Source of the DNA: Isoetes taiwanensis
Taxonomy: Eukaryota; Streptophyta; Lycopodiopsida; Isoetales; Isoetaceae
DNA: 64,000 bases
NCBI GenBank assembly: GCA_021234155.1
Contig: JAJEKV010000110.1
Span: 930,187 to 994,186 of the forward strand
Direction of reading: 5' to 3'
Numbering within the stretch: position 1 is the first letter of the stretch; each line of letters begins with the position of its first letter. The notes under the pieces were generated by a model that saw only the letters and a list, made by a program, of their open reading frames with translations, did no database searches and was not told the DNA's origin. Below, one piece after another: positions 36,001-47,268 of this stretch. Both the position numbers and the translations under genes were made by a program.

Positions 36001-37253
36001 GGCCAAGCTCCTTCGCAGGATGCAACCGCAATATATCATCACCAAGGGATCAAATCTCATGGGTTGTTCTACCCCCTGCGCTGCATTGAAGTCTCCAAGG
36101 AGTATGACACGCCTAACCGCTATATGTCGCCAGATGTCATCATATAGATCGACATAGGGTCCACCTATCCACATCCGAGTGGGTGATAGAAGTTGCTTTC
36201 AGATGTGGAAAGTCGCAGGTCGCCACAAAGAGGGGTCTACCATCGCAGCTTTGCACACGCACTCCACCGTGTACCGGCTGCTTGTCCGCCTTGAACAAGG
36301 AGATTGATTGTGCCAAGGTTGTTCGGGTAGTAGCAAAAGCAACCCCCATGCCCCCGCCTGCATAAATCATTGAAGATTGAGTAGTGCCGTATCCCTCGCA
36401 AGTCGTATCCCCGTGGTCCCGTGATGCTCCCATGTTTCCATGAGGAAGATGAGATCCATGTCCGCAAAGAATCGAAGTTGAGACTATCTCCCTTCTCGCC
36501 ATGGGAAGCCCCGGCCAATTCTAGGAGACCATGCAGAGGCACAATTCCTATTTGTTGGCAGGGCAGCAGTGGAGATTCAAGGGGCTAATGCAGCGGGGGT
36601 GGCGGCGGAAGCACCGAGATGTGCGAGCAAATGTGGCGGTGAGGCAACTTGAGCAGGTATGCGGTCAGCCGTAGCAAAAGCAAAGGGTCGCCGTGAGGTC
36701 GGCCGAAGGTTAGCAAGATTCAGAAAAGATTCGGGCGGTCCGAAAATTTGCATCTTGCCCGATCGGCCCCCCAGCAACCTCCCTCCCCTCGCTAATGCTT
36801 TTAACTTTGGCCAACTCGCGGCTCGCGCCTTCTTTGTTGGTCCGGGTCGCTTCGACAACATACAGGGGGCTTCCTTTAGCCGCCTACCGGGGCGCAGATG
36901 GCTGCTTTCACTTGGCGCATCTCGTGATCGTGAACGCGGACCACCCGCGGGCCTCGGTGCCGATGCCATGGCGCCTCGCCTTAATAATGTTTACCGCATG
37001 GGGAATGTCATTCGAGCAAGAATCAACATTTGGAGCCGGCACGAGGTCCTCCCCTCTTTTCTCGCCGTGCCACGCACTCACCACATTGTGGCTTCTCCGC
37101 CAGCCCGGAGAGCTCGATCAAGGTCAATCCCGCTGGCACAACAGAGTTGTTTGTCGGGTACGGGCATAGGCCGCGGACCCACGCTAGCTGGGTGGTATGG
37201 AGCGGCTTGGGGTGCAAAGTGAGACGGCCCCGACCCGACGCCTTTGCGCACTC
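33059..37253 (-). mobile_element. GC-rich LINE-2 on the minus strand, copy 2
   Basis: Duplicate of 12889-17096. Here the endonuclease is clearer: ILLGDFNAA, the GDFN catalytic block, at about 36080-36110 on the minus strand, with upstream endonuclease sequence to 36540. RT is shown by DIGVRRGCPLSPTLFGLYID at about 34510-34570. The 5' part (36577-37250) is Arg/Pro-rich with no ORF1-type RNA-binding domain, suggesting an ORF2-only element. LINE-1 sequence resumes at 37254 with tggaaatttctag. Confidence 0.78.
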
Positions 37254-39310
37254 TTGGAAATTTCTAGAAAAATCTCTTGTTCACATTGGTATCCACCCTT
37301 ATCTTATCAAACTTATTCTGGGTGTGAACCAAAATGCTACCTCTTGTGTTCTTATTAATGGAGCTCCCACTGATTTCTTCCCTATTCAAAGAGGGGTCTG
37401 GCCCCCTACATTTTTATCATTGCTGCTGAAATTCTTACCAAAATGGTCTCTTCCTATCAAGATAAGGGTCTGATCCAAGGTCTGGAAATGCCTGACTTTG
37501 ATAAACAATTGTCCATCCTCCAATATGCTGATGACTAATAAAGCCTCTTACAATAAGATTGAACAATGTATCAGAGAGTACATCTGGCAAGGAATCCATT
37601 TGTCTTCTTAAGATGAGCTTACCCATAGTAGGAAATCTGGAGGCTTGTCTCTTTTCCTCCAGGCCCAGATTTTAGGTGCTAAAAATGTCTGGAAAGCCAT
37701 CTCTGGTTTCCAATCTCCTGCAATGGATTTTATTAGATTCTGGTTTAACAAGAGTAAACCATTGGGGAGTCCCTCCTTAATGCACCAACTTCCAGATTTT
37801 GTCTTCTATGATTTTCATTGTGCTGCAAATACTTCCCCTCTCCTCAGGAATATTTTTAAAGCCTAGGAGAAAGTTGCCAGTAAGTTTACTCATGACAAAA
37901 TTACCAACTCTGTGAGAGATACTTCGATCTTCTGGTCCCCTATCTTAGCTCCTCCTTCTTATTCTGCTATGGCCATTTTCACCCTACTTGCTATAAGAAG
38001 TGGCATAAGGCCAATATATTATATGTTAGGGACCTAATTGATGAGAATGATAAGTGGATTCCCTGGGAGCTGATCAAAAGGAAAGTAGGGGGAGGGGCCA
38101 CCCATAGATCTATTTATAAGCAGGTAGTGCTGACCTATTCCCCTGTTTTGGGTAAGGATGGCAAGGGTGAGAGCCACTCCCCTTTGAACTAGTTCTTTAA
38201 AGTTAAAAGGAGTTACAAAGTTTCCAAAATTTACCATGCCTGCCTCCCCCAGAAAAATATGAAGCATGCCTCCTTACAGGGTCTCTCCCTCAAGAATTTC
38301 AAGAAGACTCTCTTCTCTAGCTGGCAATCTTACTCCTGCCCCAAAATTAAAGTTTTTGCCTGGCTTGTTCTTCACAATGCTCTATTATGTAACACTAACA
38401 TGATCAAGAGGAAGTTCAAGAATGTTCACAGCCCTCTCTGCCCCCTATGTAGTAGTCATGATGAATCTGTCCTTCATATCTTCACTTGCCCGAGGATCAA
38501 GGACTTCTGGGGGTGGATGTCCCGGATTGGCTCTAAGTTGAGAATCCCTGCTATGGACTCCATCTCCAATATTGCCCAAATTTTCCAACTTCAGGATTCC
38601 AAGGCCAACTCAACTGCCCTTCAATTAGCCTTATGAATTGTCTGGAAGCACAGAAATTGCAGGTCTTCAGGGGGACCACTCTGCTGGATGATGTCCCTGT
38701 TCACCACTCGGGGACCCCCAGACAAGGTGTAAGGGCGACTTTCCGGCTCAAATTCTTACTCAAAGAGGCATATAATGCACATATTCTGCATAAATTCATT
38801 GGTGCCCATAACCGACTACTTACGGGGAAGCAGTTTTCCTGTTTGAGATCCATGTGTTATTACCATAAAGGTAGATGTGAAGCAGCTGTCGGTGTACTCC
38901 TAGACATAATTCAGGCCCCCCTTGAAGAATTGCTGCTGCTTACCCCATCTTGGGCATAAATTAATTGGATTGCCTCCCCTTCCTATGCCATGCCTCTCAC
39001 TGCTACCCACTCCTTCCCTGATCTGCCTGCAATTCCGGCCTCCCTGTTGAATTTATCTTCCATCCCGATCCATACTCCCCCCCCCTCCCCGCCACAGAAT
39101 TCTGATTCCGCAAGTGGAATTTGGCTTTGAAGGTGATCTCCATGCAGATGAGATTTGAGAATAGTTTGCCTGAGATGGTTTTTTGGTTCTGCTTTTATTC
39201 TTCAGATACTTTCTATTTGGGCTCTAAGCCCCATTTTGTATGTTTCTAATTTATGATTAATAAAATCCTTCCTTTTCCTCAAAAAAAATAAAAAATAAAA
39301 ATAAAATATT
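37254..39310 (+). pseudogene. LINE-1 RT C-half, zf-RVT domain and A-rich tail
   Basis: LINE-1 continues after LINE-2. LEKSLVHIGIHPYLIKLILG and then VLINGAPTDFFPIQRGV (RT blocks), then the catalytic QYADD at 37519-37533, directly followed by stops. After an apparent internal deletion, coding sequence of the C-terminal region follows. The frame 38259-38636 contains a zf-RVT domain with F-x-W and C-x2-C (CPLC) ... H-x4-C (HIFTC) residues. A 3' UTR ends in tattgattaataaaatcc-like sequence and an A-rich tail at about 39280-39310 (aaaaaaaataaaaaataaaa). 5' truncation, deletion and nested insertions make the element inactive. Confidence 0.88.
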
Positions 39311-39894
39311 CATATGGATGTGAACCCATTGCCATGCATTTACAACAAGACTGTCTAAGATCCTAAGTTTACAAGATGGTCTCTTATCATACAAGAATTT
39401 GAGTTGAAGTATGTTAAGATGGCTCAAGGAGCTCATAATCCAAGTGCCTATTTGAGTAGTGGTGCTGAAATAGAAGAGGAAACAGACCAGCAAGTAGCAT
39501 TTCAGGAAAATAGAGTATTACCAGGGTTCATTGAGACCGTGGATCTTTGGTATACCAATATCTACAGGTATTTACAAGATCAGACTTATCCTTCATCATT
39601 TTCAAAGCAACAAAAGCATGCTCTTAGAGTACAAGCAGCTGATTATATGGTGCATGAGCCTATTCTTTATAAGAGAACTATGGAAGGTCTCTTATTAAGG
39701 TGTGTTGCTGGTCAGCAAACTCATGATTTGTTGCAGCAAGCACATGATTGTCAGGGGCATTTTGTAGCCAGAACAACAGCTAGAAAGAACCTTCATGGGG
39801 ATATTATTGGCCAACTCTTTACAAGGATACTAGAGACTTTATTAGCAAATGTGAGAAATGTCAAAGGCATAAGCAGTTAACAGGCCATAATAAG
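39311..39894 (+). pseudogene. Gypsy family 2: pre-integrase and HHCC zinc region
   Basis: The frame 39404-39880 leads into integrase. LLLRCVAGQQTHDLLQQAHD then QGHFVARTTARKNLH gives the two histidines of the HHCC zinc motif. The two cysteines (KCEKCQ) are read in another phase at 39847-39870, after a one-base shift near 39805. The upstream end is cut by the LINE-1 tail, so RT and the preceding domains are not present on this strand. Confidence 0.8.
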
Positions 39895-40731
39895 ATGCCA
39901 TTCCATCCTATTTTGAGCGTTGGTCCATTTCATATGTGGGGATTGGATTACATTGGGCCTATCAATCCTCCATCTTCCAAAGGCCATAAGTATATCTTGG
40001 CAACCACATGTATGTTTACGAAGTGGGTAAAAGCAATTCCAACAAAGCATGCTACAGAAACTACCACAGTAAGCTTTCTTTATCACAATTTGATTTCTCG
40101 GTTTGGTGTTCCAACCATTCTTTTGCCTGATCGGGGAACTCATTTCATGGGAAAAGTAGGAGCTCGGTTAACAGAAAAGATCGATGTTCCATATGTGCAA
40201 GCTTCGTCTTATTATCCACAGGGAAATGGGCAAGCTGAGTCTATTAACAAAATTTTGAAAACTATCTTGGCTAAAACAGTGAAGGATAATCAAAGAAATT
40301 GGCATGAAGCCTTGACAGGTGCCTTATGGAGTTTCAAGTGTACTTACAAGTTGGCTACAGGATTTACACCATTTGAATTAGTTTATGGAGTGCAAGCTAT
40401 GATGCCTATTCATTTGGACATTCCTTTGTGTTCATTTGTGGAGCTACCTTATTATGGGAATTCAGGAGAAGTTCCAACTTCAAATCAAGTGCATAATAGG
40501 ATGGATGATTTGTTGCAATTGCAAGAGATGAGACAAGAAGCAGCAGACTTGAATATGAGGCATAAACAAAAAGTAAAGCTTATCAAAGACAGGTTACAGG
40601 TTGTCAATCCATTTGAGGAAGGGCAATTGGTGTTGTGCAGGACCACTAAGAAGCATCTATCCAAATTTCAAAGCCCATGGGAAGGCCCATTTCTGATTGA
40701 TAAAGAGGTACCAGGTGGGCTTTCTACTTGA
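39895..40731 (+). CDS. Gypsy family 2 integrase core and C-terminus
   Basis: The 278-residue open frame holds a complete DDE integrase core: D18 in MWGLDYIGPI, D79 in LLPDRGTHFMG and E115 in GNGQAESINKIL (D79 and E115 separated by 35 residues, as in retroviral-type integrases). The C-terminal region (KFQSPWEGPFLID) is the GPF-type module. The ATG is internal to the ancestral pol. Upstream frames supply the zinc domain, so this is a pol fragment, not a stand-alone gene. The core is intact but no RT accompanies it. Confidence 0.9.
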   Translation: MPFHPILSVGPFHMWGLDYIGPINPPSSKGHKYILATTCMFTKWVKAIPTKHATETTTVSFLYHNLISRFGVPTILLPDRGTHFMGKVGARLTEKIDVPYVQASSYYPQGNGQAESINKILKTILAKTVKDNQRNWHEALTGALWSFKCTYKLATGFTPFELVYGVQAMMPIHLDIPLCSFVELPYYGNSGEVPTSNQVHNRMDDLLQLQEMRQEAADLNMRHKQKVKLIKDRLQVVNPFEEGQLVLCRTTKKHLSKFQSPWEGPFLIDKEVPGGLST

Positions 40732-41230
40732 TGACTCCATAAGAGAATTGTTGTCTAATCCCAGAAATGGCAAGGATCTCAGGCCTTATTTTGAAAGAGA
40801 AGTGCTATTCTAAGGGATTCAGATTTGGCATAGCTCCACTTACAGAGAATTTGTGGAGAATTTTTGGGTTACAACAGGTCAATTTTCTGTAAAAACAGAT
40901 GGTGACAGTTCTATCATACACAATCTATCCTACATCAATGGATGTGTTTCGGCGATACGAATCCAAGGAGCTATGGTGCAGGTCAAATGGAGATCTGGAA
41001 CTCAAGATATCAGCTTTCAAAGTTTGCCACGGTTACAGAGGCTCTGTTTCGTCACTATCATTTTGGACCAATGTGTTTTGTACCAGTTATTTGGATTTGG
41101 GGAGGGTAATTTTCTTTCTAAACATGCATGTAAATGTGTCATTTGGGGACATGTCCCAAGGACCATGTTAGTATATTTTGTTGTGGGTTCTCCGCCACGG
41201 AGTGGCATATTTTCCCACTATGGTCGTCAC
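40732..41230 (+). other. Gypsy family 2 3' non-coding region
   Basis: From the integrase stop to the LTR start at 41231. No gene and no convincing polypurine tract next to the LTR start. Confidence 0.5.
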
Positions 41231-41316
41231 TGTTGGGGTGGTCACTACAGTCACCACTCACCATACTCACCACTCACCACTCACCGCATTCACCACTATT
41301 GAGGTGGTATAGGAGA
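41231..41316 (+). repeat. LTR fragment of gypsy family 2 (plus strand)
   Basis: 86 bp beginning tgttggggtggtcac and running to ggtggtataggaga. It matches, in inverted orientation, the first part of the complete LTR at 49770-50083. It follows the plus-strand integrase, as a 3' LTR should, but is cut after 86 bp and joined head-to-head to the minus-strand aRNase H. Confidence 0.8.
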
Positions 41317-41745
41317 CTGTATACCGTATATGGAGGGATTTGCCAATTGTGCTAAAGCATCTGCCACACTGTTTTGTTCCCTTGGAACATGTACCACAAT
41401 GCACTGCTGAAAATAGGACTTCAAATCCATGGCTTGTTGATGTAAGCCTCTCAAATTAACACTTGAAACCTGAAATTGATCCATAAGTTGTTGACACACC
41501 AACAAAGAGTCTCCAAAAATAGTCAAACAATCAACATGCTTCTTCTTTGCCAAAGTCAGCCCTTGAATAAGTGCATGATATTCAGCCTCATTATTACTGC
41601 TTGCAGTGCATGGCATACTCAATGTAACAATCTTCTTATTACGTCCATATATCAAAAATACTCCTACACGTCCATCAATTCTTGAGTTTAGAGAATGCAC
41701 CATCAAAATACATTTGTCCTTCCATAGTGGGCTGATTTCTATTTA
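41296..41745 (-). pseudogene. Gypsy family 2 archaeal-type RNase H
   Basis: The minus-strand frame 41706-41296 plus a short upstream piece in another phase (MYFDGAFSKLKN at about 41735-41675) forms an archaeal-type RNase H. Its catalytic acids are the Asp in YFDGA, the Glu in NEAEYHAL, the Asp in FGDSLL and the Asp in VADALAQL. It lies directly downstream of the protease on the same strand, with no RT between. The frame reads on into the LTR fragment (PIPPQ and stop), showing that the natural C-terminal neighbour has been replaced at a breakpoint near 41316. Confidence 0.85.
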
Positions 41746-42480
41746 TTCCATCCATGCTTGATGTCAAAATCAACATCTCTACTTGATCTTGATCAATGCC
41801 TTGCTAAAATAAAGTCTCACCAATGGGTCTTTGAATGGACTCCTCCTGCATGTTTACAAGAGTCTCTTGTAACTCACCTTCACCAATACTTTCAAGTCTT
41901 TGGATATACTTATCTGCAACTTGCTGCTGTAAATGACATATTTCTGAAATTTGGGTACCTTTTAACCACTTGTACAAAGTCTTATCTTCCTTGTCACCCA
42001 CTTCCAAGACATGAAAACAAGCCCTGACATCATAGCATTCTCTTTGATGATTTCTAACTGCGGGCTGCTCAAAGAAGAGTTGCAAAGAAAGGTATCTTTT
42101 GCTGATTTCAGAGGATGATCTATAGTAACCTTGTGTTCCCCTTGAAAGATGTTCATTTCACGCTTCCTCCATGAAGTCTCAGCTTGTACGGCATCTAACC
42201 ATGTACGGCTCAGCAACAAAGTATAAGTTTCAGCATGCACACTCTCTGGAAATTTCAAAACCATGAAATCCAAGATTGCTTCCACCTCATAGACCTTGCA
42301 TAAAACATTTCTTATGACTCCCATAGACTGCACCTTCATTTGATTGAATGCTTTGAGCATCATAGTTGTCGGTTCCATCATTTTTAATCCAACTTGAAGC
42401 ATTATATGGTAAGGCATTACATTCACTCTACTGCCAGTATCTATGTTGGCATCTTTGATTAAATATCCATTGATACTCAC
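41746..42480 (-). pseudogene. Gypsy family 2 aspartic protease and linker
   Basis: The minus frame 42480-41962 contains a retropepsin: ANIDTGSRVNVMP with the catalytic DTG (D14 of the frame) and the later LLLSRTWLDA block that corresponds to the conserved LLGRxWL. A second frame, 42085-41804, forms a linker toward the RNase H. The order protease, linker, archaeal RNase H is read without any intervening RT. A 5' extension (to 42560) is broken by a frameshift. Confidence 0.82.
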
Positions 42481-42563
42481 ATCACAAAGAAATGGCCCTC
42501 GATCCTTGGATTGCCGGGCTGAGGCTCCATTCTACTCTTATTGGTATCATTTGAGATGATTTG

Positions 42564-42835
42564 TTAGACTAAAATTTCTGACTTTGTTCTTCCCCCTAAC
42601 TCTTGCAACAAATTTGGAGAATAATGCATCAATTGCTCAACAGTAACTATAACTTTAGTGGCCAAAACTTGGCTGATCACATCGTCTTCATTTTGAATTT
42701 CCTCATCCACTATAGGAAGCATCATTATGGGCTGGTTTTCTTTTATAGACTGAAACTGTTCTGTAGGCAGCACATTGAATTGCACCTTCTTAGGTGCTGA
42801 CACCTTCAAAGCTTGTTCCTTCAAAGCCTTTGGAA
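42564..42835 (-). pseudogene. Gypsy family 2 gag-protease spacer
   Basis: The minus frame 42875-42564 encodes a region rich in K, E and Q that joins gag to protease (KTSFPKALKEQALKVSAPKK, then acidic DEEIQNEDD). Its first residues come from the inserted TIR element at 42858, so the natural frame should continue from gag at 48090. Confidence 0.65.
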
Positions 42836-43049
42836 ATGATGTTTTCCTTCGTTTCACCGAATAGAAGGAAAACAAGGTTCTAGAACTACGGAGGTAGTTA
42901 TCTGTTAGTTATTTTGTCCTTTCCCCTTCTAGCCCTATTTATGTTCTTCCACGCCCCTCGTTTCTATCTCATCAGCTCATTGCATCTCCCTTCTGGGTCT
43001 TCTACGGTTTGGTCCCATCTAGTGCATCAATCCTTTTTCTCTAACATCT

Positions 43050-43640
43050 CCGCTAGTGTTAGTGCATCGTTGGAGTTTATGGGCCCCAAGGCCGCTATGA
43101 AAAGCTTAGGGGAGGTGATTTCCACTGTGATCATGCATGGTCGAAGCTATGGAAGAAAGTTTGAAAGCTAAGATTGACAACTGAGTCACGCCATGGAGGC
43201 CGTGTTACAGCCAAATTAGATAATCCGGAATGGCACTAAGGCGGTTATTGTGGGCCTTAGAATCCAAGATCTCATCTCTCAAAAAGAGATCCAAATTTTA
43301 ACAAAGAATGCAAGATCCCCCTGCCTTTAAGTTTCATGAAAATTTCAAGGAGTTTGATTTCTTGAATCAGCTTAGAAGACTCTTTTTACAGAGTTAGAAG
43401 GGCACTTGCAAATGATAAGTTCTTGGATGCAAGAACCAAAGACGCCATTGAGAAAGGTAATACCTTGATTGCTAAATGTAAAAGAAGCTTATTTACATCG
43501 TAGATAGGGAAGGACCGAGAGTTGCCGAATTTTACTTAAAATGGGGTGTTTAACTCGCTTTGATGTGGAAGACGGCCCTAAAATGAGGATCTTACCCTTC
43601 GCTGATGGCTCCAGGTTCTCGTGGGTACATCGCTCGTAAT
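43050..43640 (+). pseudogene. Degenerate coding-like stretch, function unknown
   Basis: Several short plus frames change phase but have coherent composition: MGPKAAMKSLGEVISTVI at 43080, KFHENFKEFDFLNQLRRLF around 43331-43388, and KFLDARTKDAIEKGNTLIAK around 43421-43480. The helical, charged character would suit a gag-like or accessory protein of a mobile element. No family recognised. Confidence 0.3.
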
Positions 43641-44004
43641 GATTGGGCCTAAAAGACTCGGGCCTAGCTTTTCCAAAGAAGGTTATTTTTGCTTCGTTGT
43701 TCGCTTTAATTAGGCATAATTTTCTGGTTGTTTCGCTTAATTTTCCATCAGCTTGTGGAGTAATAAAGTCTCGCTTATTGTTCCGTAAGAAGCAGAAGGT
43801 AAAAGAAGTTTACGTAATTTAGTTGGGTTCTCAAAGTTTGTTCCCCTGCTTGATAATTTTTCTCGTCAATAATATCTCAGATTCACCTCTGTTGTTTACT
43901 TCGGTATTAGTAATGCAAGAACCATTGTGTAGGGGAAGGCCAATCAATAAGATCTGGGGCCTTTCTAGCTACAACTTTTGTAAATTAGAACCCCCCGTTT
44001 TGTC

Positions 44005-44300
44005 GCTTGGCTCGCTTCCTTACCATTCCTGACACCTTAACCTGTTTGCCGTTATGTAGCAAGACCTCGCCGTGAAGTTAGAACTCTAGATCCATGCTTG
44101 AATCGTACTAGCCGTACTAAGATGTAGGTCGGATTTTGTTGTTCCTCTGCAGATTAAAACCCTGTTCATGTCTTTTGCCCGCTTTCTTACCATGCCGGAC
44201 ACCTTAACATGTCTGAGCGATGTACAGCAGAACCTTCTTCCAGAGATTAGAGCTCCAGATCCATGCTTGAATCGTGCCAAGATGTAGGCCAGAAGACCCT
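44005..44300 (+). repeat. Two-unit tandem repeat of about 165 bp
   Basis: Units beginning near 44005 and 44172 share ttaccat.c.gacacctta, ctagatccatgcttgaatcg or ccagatccatgcttgaatcg, and aagatgtagg. They differ at many positions. Confidence 0.75.
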
Positions 44301-45631
44301 AACCGGTTTTGTGCTCCAGTTCTTTCTTTTCGTAACTTCCTTGTTTTAGCCCTAATTTAATAATCCTAACGATTATGGTGGATATTTAAAGGCATATTGG
44401 CATTCTAGGTTTACTAGGATTTAGGCCAATGTTTATTCTCTTGTTAATAATGGTTTTAAACAAGGCTTAGATTGTGTTTTTCAAATGCAACAAGGTTTAA
44501 AATGAAACGCACTTATTTAAGAAGTGCGTTTGAAAGATTCCTTCTGAAAATTTATAAAATTCTGAAATCCCTCTAAAAAGGGCCTTTTTATTATCTTTAG
44601 TCCAAAGATTTATAAAATTGCTCGTGAAAACAGACATTTTAAGAAGACTTAGTATTAAAGAAAAACACACACACACAAAAAATCCCATTGTAGAGGGGGA
44701 AAGAACTACAATGAAATTCAAAGATTTACTATGGGGCAAATTCGTATGAAGAAATTAGATGCTTTTGTACCTTGTCCCTGAAAATTTTTATATTAGTTGT
44801 TTTAGAAGACAGGAAATTTGTTATTTCACAACCATTTTGGCTGAACATCCTAATGGACCTTTAAAACACATTGGGAGGCAGCTTGAACAAACTTTTGAAT
44901 GACAAACCATTGTTTTTGCATCACATAATATTACAATTACCAATACATCCACGATATTTTTGTAGTTAAGTCAAGTTTTAGTTGATGATGCAAGATAAAT
45001 TTATACCGAGGATACAAAGTTGAAGTAATGAAGCCATGTGATTACATGCCCTCCTTTTTATTCTCGAGATGTATTTTTGAACGCATACCCAATCTATAAC
45101 ATGGTGATGCTCGTGAGATAGTCAATCTCCTTAGCAATGTTGAGCATATTCATCACAATTACGCCATCTCAGAGAAAGCACCATGCACATTTCTCCGGGC
45201 AAAGAAGTATTCGTCATTTTTACCCTTTCCTAAATATTTTGTAAATAAATAGGTAAACTTCTCGAGGGGTTGCTACTCCTCGCCCTTCCTCGATAAACCA
45301 CGGGTTTCCTTCTAGTCAAACACCGTGTCACCATAATATTTTGGAGTTATTTGCCTTTAGTAGCAATTTTTAGATGCCTAAAGTGAAGTTCGCGATGTAT
45401 GTAGAGAAAAAAAGTAGAAATAACAACATGATTCGACTACTTTATGCTCTAACATTGCATTACAAGCTCGAAATTTTAGAACCGCTTTAGAACTTTTTAG
45501 ACTAAAAAACTAAGAAAAGTGTGTAAAATTATCCCTTTATGTGTGTTACTTTAGTAGTTTTCAGTTGCCAAACCCTTTGGCAGTAAGAAAGACCCCAAAA
45601 AGATTTTACACGATATATACTTTTACCTTCG

Positions 45632-45744
<113 letters not shown>

Positions 45745-45767
45745 GTTTATATATATATAAATTATAA

Positions 45768-46192
45768 GATAAATTTATACCGCTTTCTCCGTGATAGATT
45801 TATACCGCAAGAGTTCTTTTCTTCTGGATATATATATATGTAAGTATGTATATATATTTATTATATATATACACATATATGTGTATAAATTGATTGTCCC
45901 AAGGTTATCTCATGTATAAATTTATACCGAGAGCCGTCATGCAGATAAATTTATACCGAGAGAGCTCTCGCAGCAGATAATGAGGGGAGCTCTCACAGAT
46001 AAATTTATACCGCGGGAGCTCTCGCCAGCGAATCGAGAGAGAGCCTCGCGCAGATAAATTTATACCGCCGAAATCCTCTTTTGTATAAATTTATACCGCC
46101 GAGTCCATTTTATGGTATAAATTTATACCATGCGAACTCTCCGCATGTTATATCCAAGACAAAGACTACCTATTATGGTATAAATTTATACC
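45768..46192. repeat. Array of palindromic gataaatttataccg motifs
   Basis: Nine copies or close variants of GATAAATTTATACCG, with core TATAAATTTATA, lie at 45768, 45793, 45914, 45944, 45998, 46053, 46083, 46124 and 46177. Two of them (46124-46139 and 46177-46192) extend to the perfect 16-bp palindrome GGTATAAATTTATACC. An isolated tenth copy is at 44994. Spacing is irregular (25 to 121 bp), and the intervals contain a second palindrome, gagagctctc or gggagctctc. Subterminal repeated motifs in plant DNA transposons often bind transposase; that role here is inference. Confidence 0.85.
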
Positions 46193-47268
46193 ACCCGTAA
46201 ATTTATTTTGAAGACGCTATGTCCACGCATTGTCCTCGCCAGATACATAAGTCTATAGCAAGATGGATGAGCAAAAATAAGAGCAAGTATATAAGATCTA
46301 AGAGCGAGCCGCCTTCGACCCAACTTGCGCTTCAAAGTGTAAGTTTGTTCAATGAGGCATACTTTCATGTGAAAATGTTTGTTTCAATGAGGCAATGTCA
46401 AAATGTGTTGCATTTTTTACGCTTTGTTCATAGTTTTGTAATCGATTTTGAAAACTTTGAATAAAATACCTTTTGGCACTTTTAGTGTGCTTGCTGGTTT
46501 TTTCAATGTCTATTTTGTTTAGTTTTTGAAAATATTACTATTTCAAACCAAACTAGGGGCCAAAAAGGATGTCAAACAATTTTGAATGGAAGCTAAGTTC
46601 ACACCCCCTCAAAAAAATGATGCCTAAAATTTTCAAATTGTCACACTTGTCACAAATATACCATGAAAAGGGACCTTTTTGGGGGGATTTTAGGGAATCT
46701 TTCAAAGATTCCTTTTGAAGTGCGTTTTGAGCAAATTAGTGCGTTTCATTTTAAACTTTGTTATGCTTCATTTAAAGAATTTGGGTTGGCTAACGAGCGA
46801 GGAACTTTAATATTTGAGTCTTACCAGAAAATACTATTATAGTCTCAAGTGCTCTGGTTTACGCTTATGTTGTGGCTCAAATGTTGCCTTTGGGGCTTAT
46901 ACGGTTGCTTGATGGCCAAAGAGTAAGCATAATGGTTGCTCCTAACTTGACTTTAGTGCTTTCCAAGCATACGCCTCTCCTACATCAAGACGTTTTTTGC
47001 CTTTTTTCCTAGAGTGGTCTTGTGTTTTTCTCATTAGAATCGTTGTCTTTCATATTTATCTTGGAAGGAAGGTGGCCTTCTACGGTGAGTTACTTATGTT
47101 CTACCCACCCTTTTTTTTTTAGACTTTCCTAGTTTATGAACACCCTCTAGCTTTCTTGCTTGGACCTTGACCAATTGGATTACTTATTTTTATTCTTCTT
47201 TTTTCAAAGATTCTTGTCCAGAAATTTACTATAGTAGTTCTAGAAATGATGTTTTCCTTCGCTTCAAT

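Larger units (their letters stand above)
20184..37290 (+). repeat. Composite duplicated block, copy 2
   Basis: Second copy of the block at 1-17130, carrying the same nested elements in the same order. Its left junction at 20184 abuts unrelated spacer sequence. At the right, the LINE-1 host sequence continues intact beyond 37290 to its A-rich tail near 39310, so copy 2 keeps the original LINE-1 context and copy 1 is the truncated one. Copy 2 contains more one- and two-base indels in coding stretches than copy 1, but the reverse holds locally (for example around 7000-7800 versus 27180-27980, where copy 2 preserves CAG and CTG triplets that copy 1 lacks). Confidence 0.93.

Noticed and set aside
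33059-37253. Bacterial contamination or transferred DNA because of high GC
   Set aside because: LINE RT and endonuclease motifs, a microsatellite tail and clean insertion inside LINE-1 in both copies show a plant-resident retrotransposon.
45768-46192. Regularly repeated motif resembling a CRISPR array
   Set aside because: Repeats are only 15-16 bp, spacing varies from 25 to over 100 bp, the host is a plant, and there are no cas genes. It is treated as a motif array in a TIR element.
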